Source: Angiostrongylus vasorum
Taxonomy: Eukaryota > Nematoda > Chromadorea > Rhabditida > Metastrongylidae
DNA: 64,000 nucleotides
Direction of reading: 5' to 3'
Assembly (NCBI GenBank): GCA_018806985.1
Contig: JADANN010000331.1
Span: 624,001-688,000, forward strand
Positions within the stretch are counted from its first letter, which is position 1. Every line of letters begins with the position of its first letter. The translations under genes and the position numbers were made by a program. Shown here piece by piece: positions 1 through 11,251 of the stretch. Under the pieces are notes generated by a model that had not been told where the DNA came from, searched no databases, and saw only the letters and a list, made by a program, of their open reading frames with translations.

Positions 1-39
1 GTACAATAATAATAGATAAACCAAAGAGTAAAAATTAAA

Positions 40-130
40 ACCAAATGATATATTTATTCACACATTCTTGCGAACTGCCTTTGTTGAGCTGATGCGAAGT
101 TGGTATAAGTTGTCGTTGATGAAGATGAAT
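40..130 (+). mobile_element. Penelope-like foldback end fragment
   Basis: The segment around 62-125 closely repeats the left part of the foldback element at 40915-40975 (shared words CGAACTGCCTTTGTTGAGCT and GATGCGA). It is cut off on its right by a SINE-A copy. No ribozyme-like core is left in it. Confidence 0.5.
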
Positions 131-136
131 AAAGAT

Positions 137-290
137 AATGAAGCATTTGCAAAATACCGGACGATGGTGTGGTGGTGAACGCGTAAGCCCTGGAAAGGGT
201 GCTAACGTCTTCGATCTCTACCCCTGACACCTGCGGTCGGGTACGCAAATATTTCAGCATCATTGTAATTGCACAATTTTGTGCTTGCTC
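137..290 (-). mobile_element. SINE-A copy
   Basis: This copy reads on the minus strand. It shares the family words GGTGTGGTGGTGAACGCG, a GTTCGATCTC-like B box and CACCTGCGGTC, followed by GCAAATATTTCAGCATCAT. The family head resembles a tRNA gene, as expected for RNA polymerase III-driven SINEs. Confidence 0.6.
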
Positions 291-703
291 ATCAAGAAAA
301 TAGCGATTTATTTCCCTTATACTCATTCGCCTTACTGAACGACATGATAGTTTAGTTTTCGCCGTCTTTAGAACCCTTTTTGATGAGCAGCGATTGTCTC
401 AAAAAAGCTGTGACAAAAAACGAATGAGGAATAAGAATGAAGCGAAGAGGACTGATTGACCGGAGAATTTATTATGTTGAAAACTTCTAAGCATTTACCT
501 CTTTCCTCGTAATCTAATCAGTTTTCATCCATTTTTGTATAATCTTAAGACTTTCTTCTCAGTTGCATAGCGAATTCCAGTTGCTAGCTAATCGCCTTGG
601 TAGTAACATTTATCGTGATATTTGATCGGGTTTCCAATTGTTTGCCGATATCCGTTTATTGTCGTAACTGATGCTTATCGGTAACTGATAAGAGTCTGCT
701 TAC

Positions 704-852
704 CGCTTTATTTCGTAAGCTAAAGAGCTTGGTATATAACTGCTATTCACGTGAAATTCTTCGGCTGCGAATAAGAAATTCGATGAACTAATTAGAAAGT
801 TCGCCATAGCAATCAGCATACATCCACCGCCAATCCATCGTGCTCGGTTTCC
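704..852 (-). CDS. OATP/SLCO-like transporter, internal exon
   Basis: Read on the minus strand this exon gives GNRARWIGGGCMLIAMANFL and continues through an ISSSNFLF segment, 49 codons plus two bases. It follows directly on the preceding exon (ending SYFGGK, phase 0), giving the FGGK-GNRARW junction typical of organic anion transporter polypeptides just before the third membrane helix. The acceptor is AAG rather than CAG; the donor is CG|GTAAGC. The next exon in phase 2 is not visible to the left, so the gene very probably continues outside the window. Such proteins are 12-helix major-facilitator carriers of amphipathic organic anions in the plasma membrane; the substrate cannot be told from this part. 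Confidence 0.8.
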
Positions 853-933
853 CTTAAACACGATCTACTGGCCAACGTAAAGTTTTTCCATTTTGTTATT
901 TTTCAATATTATGTTCTACAATACTAAAAAAAG

Positions 934-1215
934 GACGAGTGTAGCGCAGCGGTCTGAGGCGCCCTACAACACACGCGTGGAATCGATCCCCGCGCCCATG
1001 GCCCACCAAGCCTTCCATCCCTCCAGGGTCGGCAAATTGCTGGCAGACTTGTCTGGGAAGATAGCAACACTGGCTTGATACATCGGTAGACCACCGTGAA
1101 TCATTGTATAGGCCAGATATGCATTCATTCACCTCTAAACGATGCTTAATGAAGTCGAATACATGGCGCATCCCTCAGGGATTGATCAACGCCGAGAGCT
1201 TTATCCTTTATCGTT
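934..1215 (+). mobile_element. SINE-B copy, near full length
   Basis: This is a tRNA-derived SINE with an A-box-like TAGCGCAGCGG, a B-box-like GGAATCGATCCC and the family body GCCCATGGCCCACCAAGCC. It ends with GCCGAGAGCTTTATCCTTTA. It lies in the intron between the OATP exons at 704-852 and 2377-2497. Confidence 0.75.
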
Positions 1216-1504
1216 TACAATAATAAAAAAATTGTAGGACCAGAGGAAAACGAAGAGATACTAGAACCAGAATAGGTGGAATCTTATTTTATTCAGTTAA
1301 ACTAATTACTAAGCAATATAATTAGGATCTTTTGTAAAATGTGCCACCATTAGCCACGGCGCTTATTTTTTGTGAGAAATTATTCTACTTAGGAATTAGA
1401 TTTCTCGTCGAACGCAGTGGGCACACCGTAAACTTTTGCACTTAATTTACTTTTTTTACTGGAATGCTTAGATAGCGCGTCCTCAGTGGTTGTGCGTGCC
1501 CCGG

Positions 1505-1860
1505 CATGATTTTCATTGTTTCGGAGTTTTGCTGGTTTGGTAGCCATTGTGGTTCCCTCGAGTCTCGTGGTCACCCTAGCGAAAGACTATCCCAGGGCGT
1601 CACCACCACAGTCAGTTGCTGCAATTGCGGAACAGAAGGAGATTTTCCACCATGCGAGCAGTTTGATGATACCTAGACGGTGGTGGATCCTGGTATTGGT
1701 TCACTCTAACCTGGAATTCCTGATGGAAACGTCGGACTCTTCCTCAGCTTGGGAGATCCTGCTGAAGGGACAAATCCCCACGTTGTATATCGCAGCCCGA
1801 CACCCAGGAACACCTTCAAGCCACGATGAGGTAGTAAACCGTTGGAAGATCACTTAGTTT
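1505..1860 (+). repeat. Family D dispersed repeat
   Basis: About 355 bp shared with copies at 2610-2985, 8755-8985, 16625-17010 and 46735-47110. Shared words are CGGAGTTTTGCTGG, TGATACC(A)GGACGGTGGTGG and CACCCAGGAACACC. I see no coding capacity or terminal repeats, and the repeat class is unknown. The open frame through it is a by-product of the repeat. Confidence 0.7.
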
Positions 1861-2104
1861 ACAAAATCAAGACTGGCAGGGATTTATAAAAACGCTCTCT
1901 TAGCTTATTCGCTTCTTATGCTTTACTCCACGAAATCTAAACGATTAAGAATTAAGCGTTCAGTGTTCATCAACACCATGCGGAAATGCTATGCATTTTA
2001 TTTAACTCATAGCATCATAAAGTGCATATCATACACATCACAATCATATCATACCATGCATAGGCGAATACACATCTGGCCAGCGCCGAATAAAAAATAA
2101 TAGT

Positions 2105-2245
2105 AATTGCAGTGGTCTACCAATATATGGGCTCAGAAGTAGACTATTACACTCCAAGATCATGGGGGGAGGGGGAAATGTTGCCGGCCCCGAACGGATG
2201 AAGGGCTTGGTTGGTCCTGGGGCGCTGAATCGAAACAACGAGCAA
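2105..2245 (-). mobile_element. SINE-B fragment
   Basis: The reverse strand holds the middle of the SINE-B body (GACCAACCAAGCCCTTCATC, then GGGGCCGGCAA) and the ATATTGGTAGACCACTG segment. Both ends of the family are missing. Confidence 0.5.
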
Positions 2246-2376
2246 GTCCGTAGTGAAGGACTCTTCTAACTATTGCGCTATACGCAACTTTCCCAAAGAT
2301 TTGTCAGCTAACATTTCTTTTGTAGTATTTCTCGATGTTCTTACAGCTTGTGAAAGAGTGTATAAAAGTTTCTTAC

Positions 2377-2497
2377 CTTACCACCAAAATAACTGGTGAA
2401 TATAACAATCGGTATATATGCAAAATCACTGGCTGACACCATAGTTCCACTTAAACGTGAAGGAATTTGAAACTGCTTCTCGATATAAACGACAGCA
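2377..2497 (-). CDS. OATP/SLCO-like transporter, internal exon
   Basis: The minus strand reads AVVYIEKQFQIPSRLSGTMV, then SASDFAYIPIVIFTSYFGGK: 40 codons after one phase base. The pattern IEK.F.IPS..SG, a small-residue helix, and then SYFGG(K) is the signature of OATP (SLCO) transporters across loop 1 and transmembrane helix 2. The acceptor is TTTTAG, the donor AAG|GTAAGA. Phases match the exons on both sides (phase 2 from 4763-4833; phase 0 to 704-852). This is a strong family assignment from sequence, but the subtype is unknown. Confidence 0.85.
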
Positions 2498-2609
2498 CTA
2501 AAATAAGAAATGCAAAGTGTTCGTTTTTTTTCTTTAACCGGTTTTTCTACCCTGTATTTTTTTCATAGGATGACAGTTTTAAAAACTAATAAGTAGACAC
2601 CTCCCAACA

Positions 2610-2985
2610 GTTTATGGTCTCATCGTAGCTGGGAGATGTTCCTTGGTGTCGGAGTGCTATGTAGAGCGAGCAATTCATTCTCAAGCAGGGTCTCCCAAGC
2701 TGAGAAGGAGCCTGGCGTTTCCATCAGGAAGCCTAGCTAACACTAAACCAATACCAGGGGTCCACCACCGTCCTGGTATCAAAGCCGCATGGTGGCAAAT
2801 CTCCCTCTGACCCACAAGGGCTGCGACTAGCAGTGGTGGTGAAGACCTGGGGGCAGTCTTTGGCCAGGCTGACCTAGGGACTCCAGGGAACCATAACGGC
2901 TTAACAAGCAAATCTCCAAAAATGGAGATTATGCTGGGCCTACACAACCAGTGTGGACGGGCCACTCACGTATCAGGTATCAAAT
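2610..2985 (-). repeat. Family D dispersed repeat
   Basis: This is a reverse-orientation copy of family D (GAGATGTTCCTTGG end, CCAGGGGTCCACCACCGTCC centre). It lies in the OATP intron between 2497 and 4763. A 94-codon frame across it is not a gene. Confidence 0.65.
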
Positions 2986-3329
2986 AATAACTAAACCAAT
3001 CATTTATTGTTGGAATGCTGGCCTTAAAAGTTTTTTCAAACCTTCCACCCATAACTGGCAAGCCAAAACAATGCATGTTTTCACTGAGAGTGATTTATTT
3101 ATGTATTGCCTAAGTATATAAGATGGACAAAAAATTAGAGTAGTTGCGCCTTTCAGTTACATTTTGGCATTACATCCCCAAACACTGATGCTTCATTTCA
3201 AGCGAGTTTTTAGTGTTGCTACTGCTACATTTTGAGAACGGAGAAGGTCGAAAGATGAGAATCCCATCGACAATGAAGATGATCACCTGAGAACGTTAGT
3301 GGATATAAAACAGCAGAAAATTTTTCCAG

Positions 3330-3680
3330 AGCTTGCAGAGGAACCAGGAGTAAGTAGGTAAAATATCGGTGTCGGGATCTCCTTACCAAATCGAATTGTT
3401 CCAATTTGGTATCAACTGACATTACACACTGTGTGGATTCCAGCATTTTTCCCATTCGGTAGGTTATCTCACATCTCTCATCTAAGAAATTCCTCGGATA
3501 TTTGCCTCCGTTCAACTCTCTCTCGAGGATTCTCTTTTCTTCATGAATATCGTTGAATTCTGATCCCATTGATTCTTTACGGGATGATAACCTTACTGTA
3601 CCGTTCCAATGTCCTAGCTGACCTTTGCTGGGAACTTTTCTCAGATGAGACCGAAGAGGAATTGTTAATGCTGAAGTAAA
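3330..3680 (-). mobile_element. SINE-C copy, diverged
   Basis: The reverse strand follows the SINE-C body: GGAACGGTACAGT, then AATTCAACGATATTCATGAAG, GAGAATCCTCGAGAG, and near the end GATGTGAGATAACC. It is clearly diverged from the better copies at 17695-18075 and 40550-40865. The 177-codon open frame here is inside the repeat and is not supported as a gene. Confidence 0.5.
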
Positions 3681-4762
3681 ACGAAGGATTAGAGGATTTG
3701 TTGGCTTACAGCGGAGCTTGGCTGTGTTGCACGAATTCCTAACTATTACGCCGTCCAAGTTTCAGCGGAATTAAAAGTGAGACAAATGGGTGCTACATAT
3801 TTTGCATTAAATAGAGTAAAAAGTTGCTATGAAATTTGTTCCGTACTTTTTTTGAGCAACAGAAACAAACTGTTTCTTAATTGGATTGAGAAATCCAAGT
3901 GATCGTGAAACCAGGTGAACGATAATTGACGACTATTCATGTAGCTATCGACGAGGAGGAAGCGTCGAAACACTTCTAGAGGTTGTAGTTTCATCATAGA
4001 ACGATTATAATGATGGTTTCGCAACGCCCCACCCCCCTATTATCGCCACAATCAGCAATTACAAAACGACAATCAGTGCTCATGAGACCTCTAGCAATCC
4101 CATACTGACACTTTTTCAACAGCGTCTACAAATACTTGTTGATAAAAAATCCATGGCCACAAAGAGACTAGTGGGAATTGCTTACAAAAACTCTTGAATT
4201 CGAGTAGCATCAAATTTTGCTATCATGAGATAAATGAACGTTATCCCAATAGAAAGAATTCTTGATTCCAATAGCTTTTCTTTGGATTGACAAAATTTAT
4301 TGTTATCTAAGACAATTGTGACTGACTCTGCTGGAATTTTCGGCGGGGACCACCCAAAGCCTGGCTGGGTTGCGCCGCCCACTAATGGATGAGATCGCTA
4401 CCATTGGCATACGTGCTCCTTCCAATTTATTCTTAGAATTAAATGCTCTTGCTTGAAACTCGAATACAAACCGTTAACAGGTCTTATCAATGCAATCGTT
4501 TGTCGAAACCCCAAACGACTTTTTCTTAGTCCCATTTTTTTAAATTTCAATGCTAACTAGTAGAAGGCAAAAGGTATGCTCAAGATCACTACCTAGTTTT
4601 GGATTTGTAAGGTTGCTGTGATGATATGACACTGACAAGCCACACAAAATCAATAAATCGATGAATGTCGAAGAGCAAATCGATTACCACGAAGTTCTCA
4701 TTACCAAATAATAGTGTCGAATGATTTCAGAAAGTCGTTTACAAGAAATAAACGTTGATTAC

Positions 4763-4833
4763 CTTGTCATATAAAAGCCTCCAATCGATTCCAAAAAATA
4801 CACGGTACCAAACACCACGAAAAAACATGCTAT
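4763..4833 (-). CDS. OATP/SLCO-like transporter, exon with transmembrane helix 1
   Basis: The minus strand reads IACFFVVFGTVYFLESIGGF then YMT, 23 codons plus AG. This is hydrophobic and fits the first membrane helix of an OATP, just before the S-x-x-x-x-IEK.F motif made at the next exon junction. The acceptor is TTTTTCCAG and the donor ACAAG|GTAATC. The exon begins in phase 0, so at least one more 5' exon with the start codon must lie to the right; I could not place it among 4840-8500. Confidence 0.75.
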
Positions 4834-4959
4834 CTGGAAAAATAAAGATTTCGTTATCTATTTAGTGACTTATTCACAGCCACACTAGTATTCTTATTTT
4901 TTTCCTTATTAAAGAAAAATCGACAAGAAATTTTCTCTAAGTAAATTCAACCACAGTGT

Positions 4960-5112
4960 GAAGCAGGCTGAGAAAGGACCCGCATGATGTGGTGGTGAAC
5001 GCGTTAGCCCTCTGAAAGGGTAACAGCGCGTTTGTTCCCCACCACAGGCACCTGCGGTCCAGAATTTTGCAAATATCTCAGCATTGTTGTGGTTGTACAA
5101 TGTGAAAATTTT
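4960..5112 (-). mobile_element. SINE-A copy
   Basis: A minus-strand copy with GACCCGCATGATGTGGTGGT, CGCGTTTGTTCCCCACC and CACCTGCGGTCCAGAATTTT. It belongs to the same family as 11541-11885 and 61722-62455. Confidence 0.65.
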
Positions 5113-5119
5113 ATAATTG

Positions 5120-6320
5120 ACAAAAAAGACAGCGGAAACTAAGAACGAAACTATGCAAAGGAATGAAGACTGGATGAACTTTATGCTGGACGCATTGAGA
5201 AGACGAACACTGCTGTTCGATAGCAGTTCGACGTCCAGAAACATCTCATTGTGGTAATGACGCACGAGTGAAGTACTGTGAAGTACTGATTGAATGAAAA
5301 GAGGACAAGACAATGTTTGCAGAATCTCTTTGTTCTTCAGTCAAGGAAAAACAAAGAAGAAAGTGAGGAGGAATATTTCAAAAACTTAGCAGCAAGCTTT
5401 TTCTTAGCACAACGGTTAGACTGCAAGCAAATCTTTTTAAAGCTTTTTCATATCTAGCTGAAAACATTAGACAACAGTACAATGGAAACAGAAAACGCAG
5501 AAAATATCCATGTCCAATAGATCGTGATGAAATCGATTAATGATGTGCCTATCGATTGATTCTATCTTTTGTGAGCTTTCAGATCAGCTAGCGCACAAAA
5601 AAAAGAGTCGGAAACGCCAGTGTAAAAAGGGTGAGAAAATTTACCTTATGCTCGATTGCCATGGTACAACTGATGTCAGCTCGCAAGATGCTATTGTACT
5701 AGTAATATCTTTGTTGCTAGGTTTGCTGAATAGAATTCGACGGAGTCCTTGGTGCGCACAAGGCGTGTTGTTTGTGACGAAGTGCTTATCAGTACACGCA
5801 ATGACGATAGGATACTGAGGTCACAAAACAATGCTTTTGTCCTGTGTTAGTCATTGAAGGTCCAGGATAAAAAAACTGTAATCGACAACTAGTACAGTGC
5901 AGTTCTTTTTCGCACGTTTCTGGCAATAAGAAGATTAAGACAAATGTCTGAGGCGCGTAGTATTCGCCGAGGTCCGACTAGGTGACCTAAACCAGTCCCG
6001 CTTTTGCAAATGTAGTTTTCTACTTAGACATTTCGCTATAGAGTTGGCTGCAGATTATAAACAGAAAGTCTTTGTCAGAGTCCTCATATAAGATATTCCT
6101 GCTCGAATGAAAGTCATCGTATTCTTCTCTATGGTTTTCATGAAAAAAATTTTATCATTCAATGGGTAATCAATCATCTTGGTTTGCACCTCCGAGCAAC
6201 ATGTCTGGTGTTCAACCTCGTAAACCTTTGTGATAACATTACCGATGTATAAGTCTTGTTCTTGTATAACTGTTCTTGCTGATTTTACTGGTACTATTTA
6301 CTTTTCATTTTAATGAGAGG
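5120..6320. other. No recognised feature
   Basis: AT-rich DNA with short frames only. I see no exon with both splice sites and a protein-like reading, although the missing 5' end of the OATP gene may lie here or further right. Confidence 0.4.
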
Positions 6321-6323
6321 TGC

Positions 6324-6610
6324 GCATGAAGCGCAGTGATTAGAGGTACGCTGCCCCAGACACGGGTTCTTTGGTTCGATCCTGCGTCCCTATGTTTATG
6401 AAACCTTAGTTTCACCAGGGTTGGCCAAAATGGTAGCAGAGTTCTCTAGGAGAATAAAAACACTGATTTAATACATCGGTAGACTACCGTTATTGACCAG
6501 ATATGGCTCCAACCATTTCAAACAATGCGTGATGAAGTCGAATGCACGGCACATTCTTCGGGAATTCAATGTCAATGCTGAGAACTCTATCTTTTGTCTT
6601 TTATACGGGG
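6324..6610 (+). mobile_element. SINE-B copy, diverged
   Basis: The head has GAAGCGCAGTGATTAGAGG, GGTTCGATCC as a B box, then CACCAGGGTTGGCC. It ends with the TGCTGAGAACTCTATCTTTT tail of the family. It is more diverged than the copies at 934 and 49650. Confidence 0.65.
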
Positions 6611-6721
6611 ATAGCATTAGAAAGGCAATCCTAAAATTTTTTATGATGAATGGAGATATTATTACAATTCTTAGCACTATGTTATGATCTTACTGGGATA
6701 TGATAATCGTTGAACAAAACG

Positions 6722-6865
6722 AGGTATTACCACAATGATGCTGAGATATTTGCAAAACTACAGACAGGGTGTCTGGGGAGGGGAACCAATGCGCTATTAT
6801 CATTTCCTGGAGCTAACGCATTCACCACCACACCATGCGGGTTATTTGTTTCGACTATCAGATAA
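6722..6865 (+). mobile_element. SINE-A copy, truncated
   Basis: Contains GATGCTGAGATATTTGCAAA, AACCAATGCGCTATTATC and ACGCATTCACCACCACACC. It ends at TTTGTTTCGACTATC, where the family continues in other copies. Confidence 0.6.
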
Positions 6866-6869
6866 TACA

Positions 6870-8455
6870 TTGTCTTGAAAATTTATAGTAGGTGAAGCTG
6901 TCAGGTAGGACTATAAGGATGATTTCTGTCCGCTCCGTGATCTTACAAAACTAAGCAGACGTAGACGTTGGAACTATTGGAGCTTAAAACGAAAATGACT
7001 TACTTTCCGTTTCGTCTATTTATAAAGTGAAATTTCGTCCTGAAGATAAGCGGTGGTCTAGCTCTCACCACTTTCTACAGGTTTATCTGAAAGCTATTGT
7101 TCTGCGAACTTTTACTTAAAAAAGAAGAACTCAGACATGTTTTGGTATATTTAGTTATATGTACCTTGTTTATCTCCGCAACATCAGAGGTGCTGAACAC
7201 ATTCCAGAGTCAGACGTCTTTCAGTAACTCTCACAGTCTTAACTTTTTCCCGATTTCTCACACGTAAGAGAACCCTCGACATTTTCAGTCTAATTTTCCA
7301 GGTCATTACGGAAGGCAATTCATATAACAATTCACCCATTTTGTCAAAAGAGTTTACTGGGAAACGTGCACTATATCGAGCACAAAAAAATGATTTAAAA
7401 ATTGTCCTCTTGTCTTTCATCGGTCGAAAAAAACGGATTTAAGTCGCAGAACAGTATATTTACTCCTATAATCACTAGCAACATGAAGCCTATTGTAAAG
7501 TTTACATCAACAATGAAAACTCCAGTTATATGGTAATCATATCAAGTGACCATCTTGCATGGTTAGGGAGGCTAATTGCAAACGTAGTTAAATGGGAAAT
7601 CGGCCGACCATCACACTACGGTCGGCTGCTGGCACTGATCATGTAGAAGAGGTAATTCCCTAGATGTTATTTCTGTGTGAACAATGAAGAAGAAGAACGT
7701 AGATGAGCTTGCGATGATTAACTAGTTAACGGAAGTCAGAAGTTTTGTGAATGCTTCAACTTAGTAGGCTGTTTGGTTACTGGGAAAATAAGATATCAAA
7801 GTGATGAGAAAGAGGAGTAAGGAATGGGGGACGGAAAAGAAGTAAGAAAAGAAGAAAAAAAGATATATAAGGAAGATAAAACGAAAGAGTGGAAGTGGCA
7901 TCCACACTAATCACAACCTACATTGTAGGATTAGTGTGGCTTCAGTGTTAATGAAAAAACTACTATTTTTTCTTCGTTGACGACATCTACATTTTCAGAC
8001 CAAGTGTAAAAAATCGGAATCTAATGGAAAAACTTCGTCAGTTAATGACAAAAAAGATAAGCAATGGGTTCGCTGCAATATCTTTTTATTCGTTTCATCC
8101 CGATTTCTTTTTTAGCGAACGTCATGAGATTTATAAACGTCTCAAGCAATCTCTAAATACTTAGGAACTTTTTCAGTTCTACACAGTCGGACACTTTTAG
8201 AAAAGTCATTATCCAAGGTGATTATGCAAATACTGATGGCATCATCGGGGGAAAAAATCTGGTTGAGAGATAGGCAGAGCAAGAGCCTCGGTTGGTGTGA
8301 TTATTGCACATGGCCCCCGGATGGGAGTAGTTAAGGCTCGAAGCCCTCCTGAGATCATGAATTTTTTAATGTATCACGGCATCCTTCTGGCCATGCAAAT
8401 CAATGAATAGTAATCTCTATCTGTTGGCTTAAAGTGTTTTACTTCTGTTGACTGC
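6870..8455. other. Mostly unassigned; one weak plus-strand exon candidate
   Basis: After a good acceptor (ACATTTTCAG) at 8000 the plus strand stays open for about 54 codons with a lysine- and serine-rich reading (TKCKKSESNGKTSSVNDKKD and on). It could be an upstream exon of the plus-strand gene ending at 14313, but no clear donor or partner exon was found. The rest shows nothing I can name. Confidence 0.25.
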
Positions 8456-8464
8456 CACGGAATT

Positions 8465-8690
8465 TAGTTCTGTCGAACGCCCGAGTTAACCGAGTCTTCG
8501 ATCTCTCAGGATCGGAAAATTGTTAAGAGACTTGTATGCGGGTGTAAAAACATGGCTGGGTGCATTGATATTGCACTGGGTAGCAAGCGTAAGTTATTGT
8601 ATATGTAAGATATGTAGTGAATCATTCCCGCAATGCTACGAATGGAAGTGGATGCGTAGCACACCCCAAGGAGTCTGACTACTTCCTAAA
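8465..8690 (+). mobile_element. SINE-B copy, strongly diverged
   Basis: Weak match to SINE-B: CTTCGATCTCTCAGGATCGG, then GAGACTTGT and the GTAGCACACCCCAAGGAGT equivalent of the family end. The order of matching words is correct, but many positions differ. Confidence 0.35.
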
Positions 8691-8754
8691 GTTTCATTTG
8701 TTAACTGCTGTCGGTCATACTTACGTCATTTATATCAAATCTTCTGCTCCCACA

Positions 8755-8985
8755 TTGTTGCACAAGTTCACATGTTCATCACTTTCCTGGATACTTGGAC
8801 GGCCCGTCTTCACTGGTTATGCGGGACTCAGCATAATTTCCACTTTCTCGGAGTTTTACTGGTTTAGCCATTGTGGTTCCTTGAGTCCCAAAGTAGCCTA
8901 GCCAAAGTCTGCCACGAGTCGTAGCTACCACGGGTAGTAGCAGCCCTTCTGGATCAGAGTTAGATTTGTCACTACGACACTAGTT
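8755..8985 (+). repeat. Family D dispersed repeat, truncated
   Basis: Contains GGATACTTGGACGGCCCGTC, CGGAGTTTTACTGGTTTAGC and GTAGCAGCCCTTCTGGATCA, then ends near TAGTTTGATAACAGGACGG. It lies directly left of the tetranucleotide array. Confidence 0.6.
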
Positions 8986-9058
8986 TGATAACAGGACGGC
9001 GTGTCACGGTATCAACGATGATACGATATGAGCGTACCACACCTATGTATATAAACAC

Positions 9059-10180
9059 CATACATACATACATACATACATACATACATACATACATACA
9101 TACATACATACATACATACATACATACATACATACATACATACATACATACATACATACATACATACATACATACATACATACATACATACATACATACA
9201 TACATACATACATACATACACATACATACATACATACATACATACATACATACATACATACATACATACATACATACATACATACATACATACATACATA
9301 CATACATACATACATACATACATACATACATACATACATACATACATACATACATACATACATACATACATACATACATACATACATCATACATACATAC
9401 ATACATACATACATACATACATACATACATACATACATACATACATACATACATACATACATACATACATACATACATACATACATACATACATACATAC
9501 ATACATACATACATACATACATACATACATACATCATACATACATACATACATACATACATACATACATACATACATACATACATACATACATACATACA
9601 TACATACATACATACATACATACATACATACATACATACATACATACATACATACATACATACATACATACATACATACATACATACATACATACATACA
9701 TACATACATACATACATACATACATACATACATACATACATACATACACATACATACATACATACATACATACATACATACATACATACATACATACATA
9801 CATACATACATACATACATACATACATACATACATACATACATACATACATACATACATACATACATACATACATACATACATACATACATACATACATA
9901 CATACATACATACATACATACATACATACATACATACATACATACATACATACATACATACATACATACATACATACATACATACATACATACATACATA
10001 CATACATACATACATACATACATACATACATACATACATACATACATACATACATACATACATACATACATACATACATACATACATACATACATACATA
10101 CATACATACATACATACATACATACATACATACATACATACATACATACATACATACATACATACATACATACATACATA
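9059..10180. repeat. 1.1-kb ATAC tetranucleotide microsatellite
   Basis: An almost perfect (CATA)n/(TATG)n array of about 1120 bp. There are only four interruptions: TACACA at about 9218 and 9745, and CATCAT at about 9385 and 9532. Long open frames on both strands here encode YIHT- or MYVC-type repeats and exist only because a 4-bp unit has no stop in some frames; they are not genes. A truncated Penelope-like element begins about 110 bp to the right. Confidence 0.95.
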
Positions 10181-10289
10181 CACTAGGATATGTGTAAAAC
10201 AACCATACATACACAGCGAAATACACATGCCTACGTAGTGACAGAAACCTCTATATATAAAAAAACATGGAAATGTCATTCTTTCTGCT

Positions 10290-10935
10290 TCTGTTTAGCA
10301 AACACGAGGTGTTATTTTTATATCTTTATTTACGTACAAGCTGACGTTTCGGCGGATTTCGCCTTCCTCAGAGCCTGGAAAGGTCAAGTTGACTGCGATC
10401 TACATGGCCAAACGCCTCCATAACCAAACAGAGAAAATGCTGAACCAAAATGTCAATCACATTGAACACAGAGCCTTTGCACACTCACCGCTTTCTAGGA
10501 GTCTTCCACTAAATATTTCACGTGGAGACCAACCGCACAGAGTTCGCATGGAATCGTAACGTACCCATCTCATCAGAATAACAGGCTTATATACTGGCCA
10601 ATATCACGCGTGATAATGAGACATTCCTCCCTGCTTTTCATTTTCGGATTCTTGGGTTTGCTCCAGAATGCCTCGAGAATTTTGCGCGCTTGTGTTCTCG
10701 ATTCCTGCGCTAGGATCGCAACCCATACTTCAAAATCTTCTCCGTTATGTATCTGCGTCGTATGCGTGCCTAGTGGAGTATTTGGCTTTACGTATGCCGA
10801 CTAGGTGTTCTTTTTATACGAACGCAGAGTGGTCTACCCGTTTCGCCAACGTATTCGTCCCCGCATGCTTTACAAGTGGTCAGATAAACTGTACCTCAAC
10901 TCATGCAGTCACCGTCTCTACCATTGTGGCAAATT
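10290..10935 (-). mobile_element. Penelope-like element, 5'-truncated 3' end
   Basis: Read on the minus strand this matches the 3' end of the PLE at 58272-61508: the GIY-YIG domain region, then the pLTR with the ribozyme-like motif, ending at the same GCAAACACGAGGTGTT word near 10300. It stops in the endonuclease region near 10930, as expected for incomplete reverse transcription. It shares with the 61-kb copy a run of five A where the frame wants four. Confidence 0.85.
10340..10375 (-). ncRNA. Hammerhead-like motif in PLE repeat
   Basis: The minus strand reads CTGAGGA, a GGCG/CGCC-type hairpin, then GAAACGTCAG. CTGANGA, stem II and GAAAC-GTC are the conserved parts of a hammerhead ribozyme; the very short stem III is the form described for PLEs, thought to act as dimers. 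One extra A stands between CTGANGA and the stem. Confidence 0.55.
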
Positions 10936-11016
10936 ATACAAAAAAAATGGAAAGATTATCATGGAAATGTCATATTTTTGCGAGATCTAGAATTCTAGTT
11001 TGTTACCGAATTTCAG

Positions 11017-11069
11017 AAATAGTGAAACTTCGATTAATTCAAATGGTGATTCTATTGAACGGCGAATAT
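11017..11069 (+). CDS. Unrecognised plus-strand gene, candidate upstream exon
   Basis: Between a TTTCAG acceptor and a TAT|GTAAGA donor there are 17 codons reading IVKLRLIQMVILLNGEY after two phase bases. It ends in phase 0, while the next exon as written needs phase 1. The next exon starts with GA7TTG, so one A more there would join the two frames. The joint is therefore uncertain. Confidence 0.35.
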
Positions 11070-11141
11070 GTAAGATGTCAGTTTGCTGATGTTTTGGGCT
11101 TCTAATCCATCACGACATCCATCATTGTGATTTTTTTGAAG

Positions 11142-11220
11142 GAAAAAAATTGCAAAGAGTTGTTGCTGAGGATAACGCCGCTGCTCTCGCAAAGGAATAC
11201 AGTGTGATAGAAAGCGAATG
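11142..11220 (+). CDS. Unrecognised plus-strand gene, exon
   Basis: Reads KKLQRVVAEDNAAALAKEYS then VIESE and a split Trp codon. The donor TG|GTGAGT is strong; the acceptor is TTTTTTTGAAG, an unusual AAG form. Phase 2 matches the next exon exactly. I do not recognise the family. The reading looks like a soluble, helical, charged protein segment. Confidence 0.55.
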
Positions 11221-11251
11221 GTGAGTTCAAATTTTTCTCTTCATAAAACAG

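Noticed and set aside
3225..3758. 177-codon minus-strand frame as a gene
   Set aside because: Falls in a diverged SINE-C copy; no protein-like pattern and no match to the neighbouring OATP exons.
9059..10180. Possible CRISPR array
   Set aside because: A 4-bp pure microsatellite with no spacers, in a eukaryotic genome.
8972..10279. Open frames of 123-435 codons on both strands encoding repeats such as MYVC and YIHT
   Set aside because: They lie entirely in the ATAC tetranucleotide array, are open in several frames at once and have no other sequence content; not genes.
10668..11105. 145-codon plus-strand frame as a gene
   Set aside because: Most of it is antisense to the truncated PLE endonuclease region; only its last part may be a real exon, listed separately.
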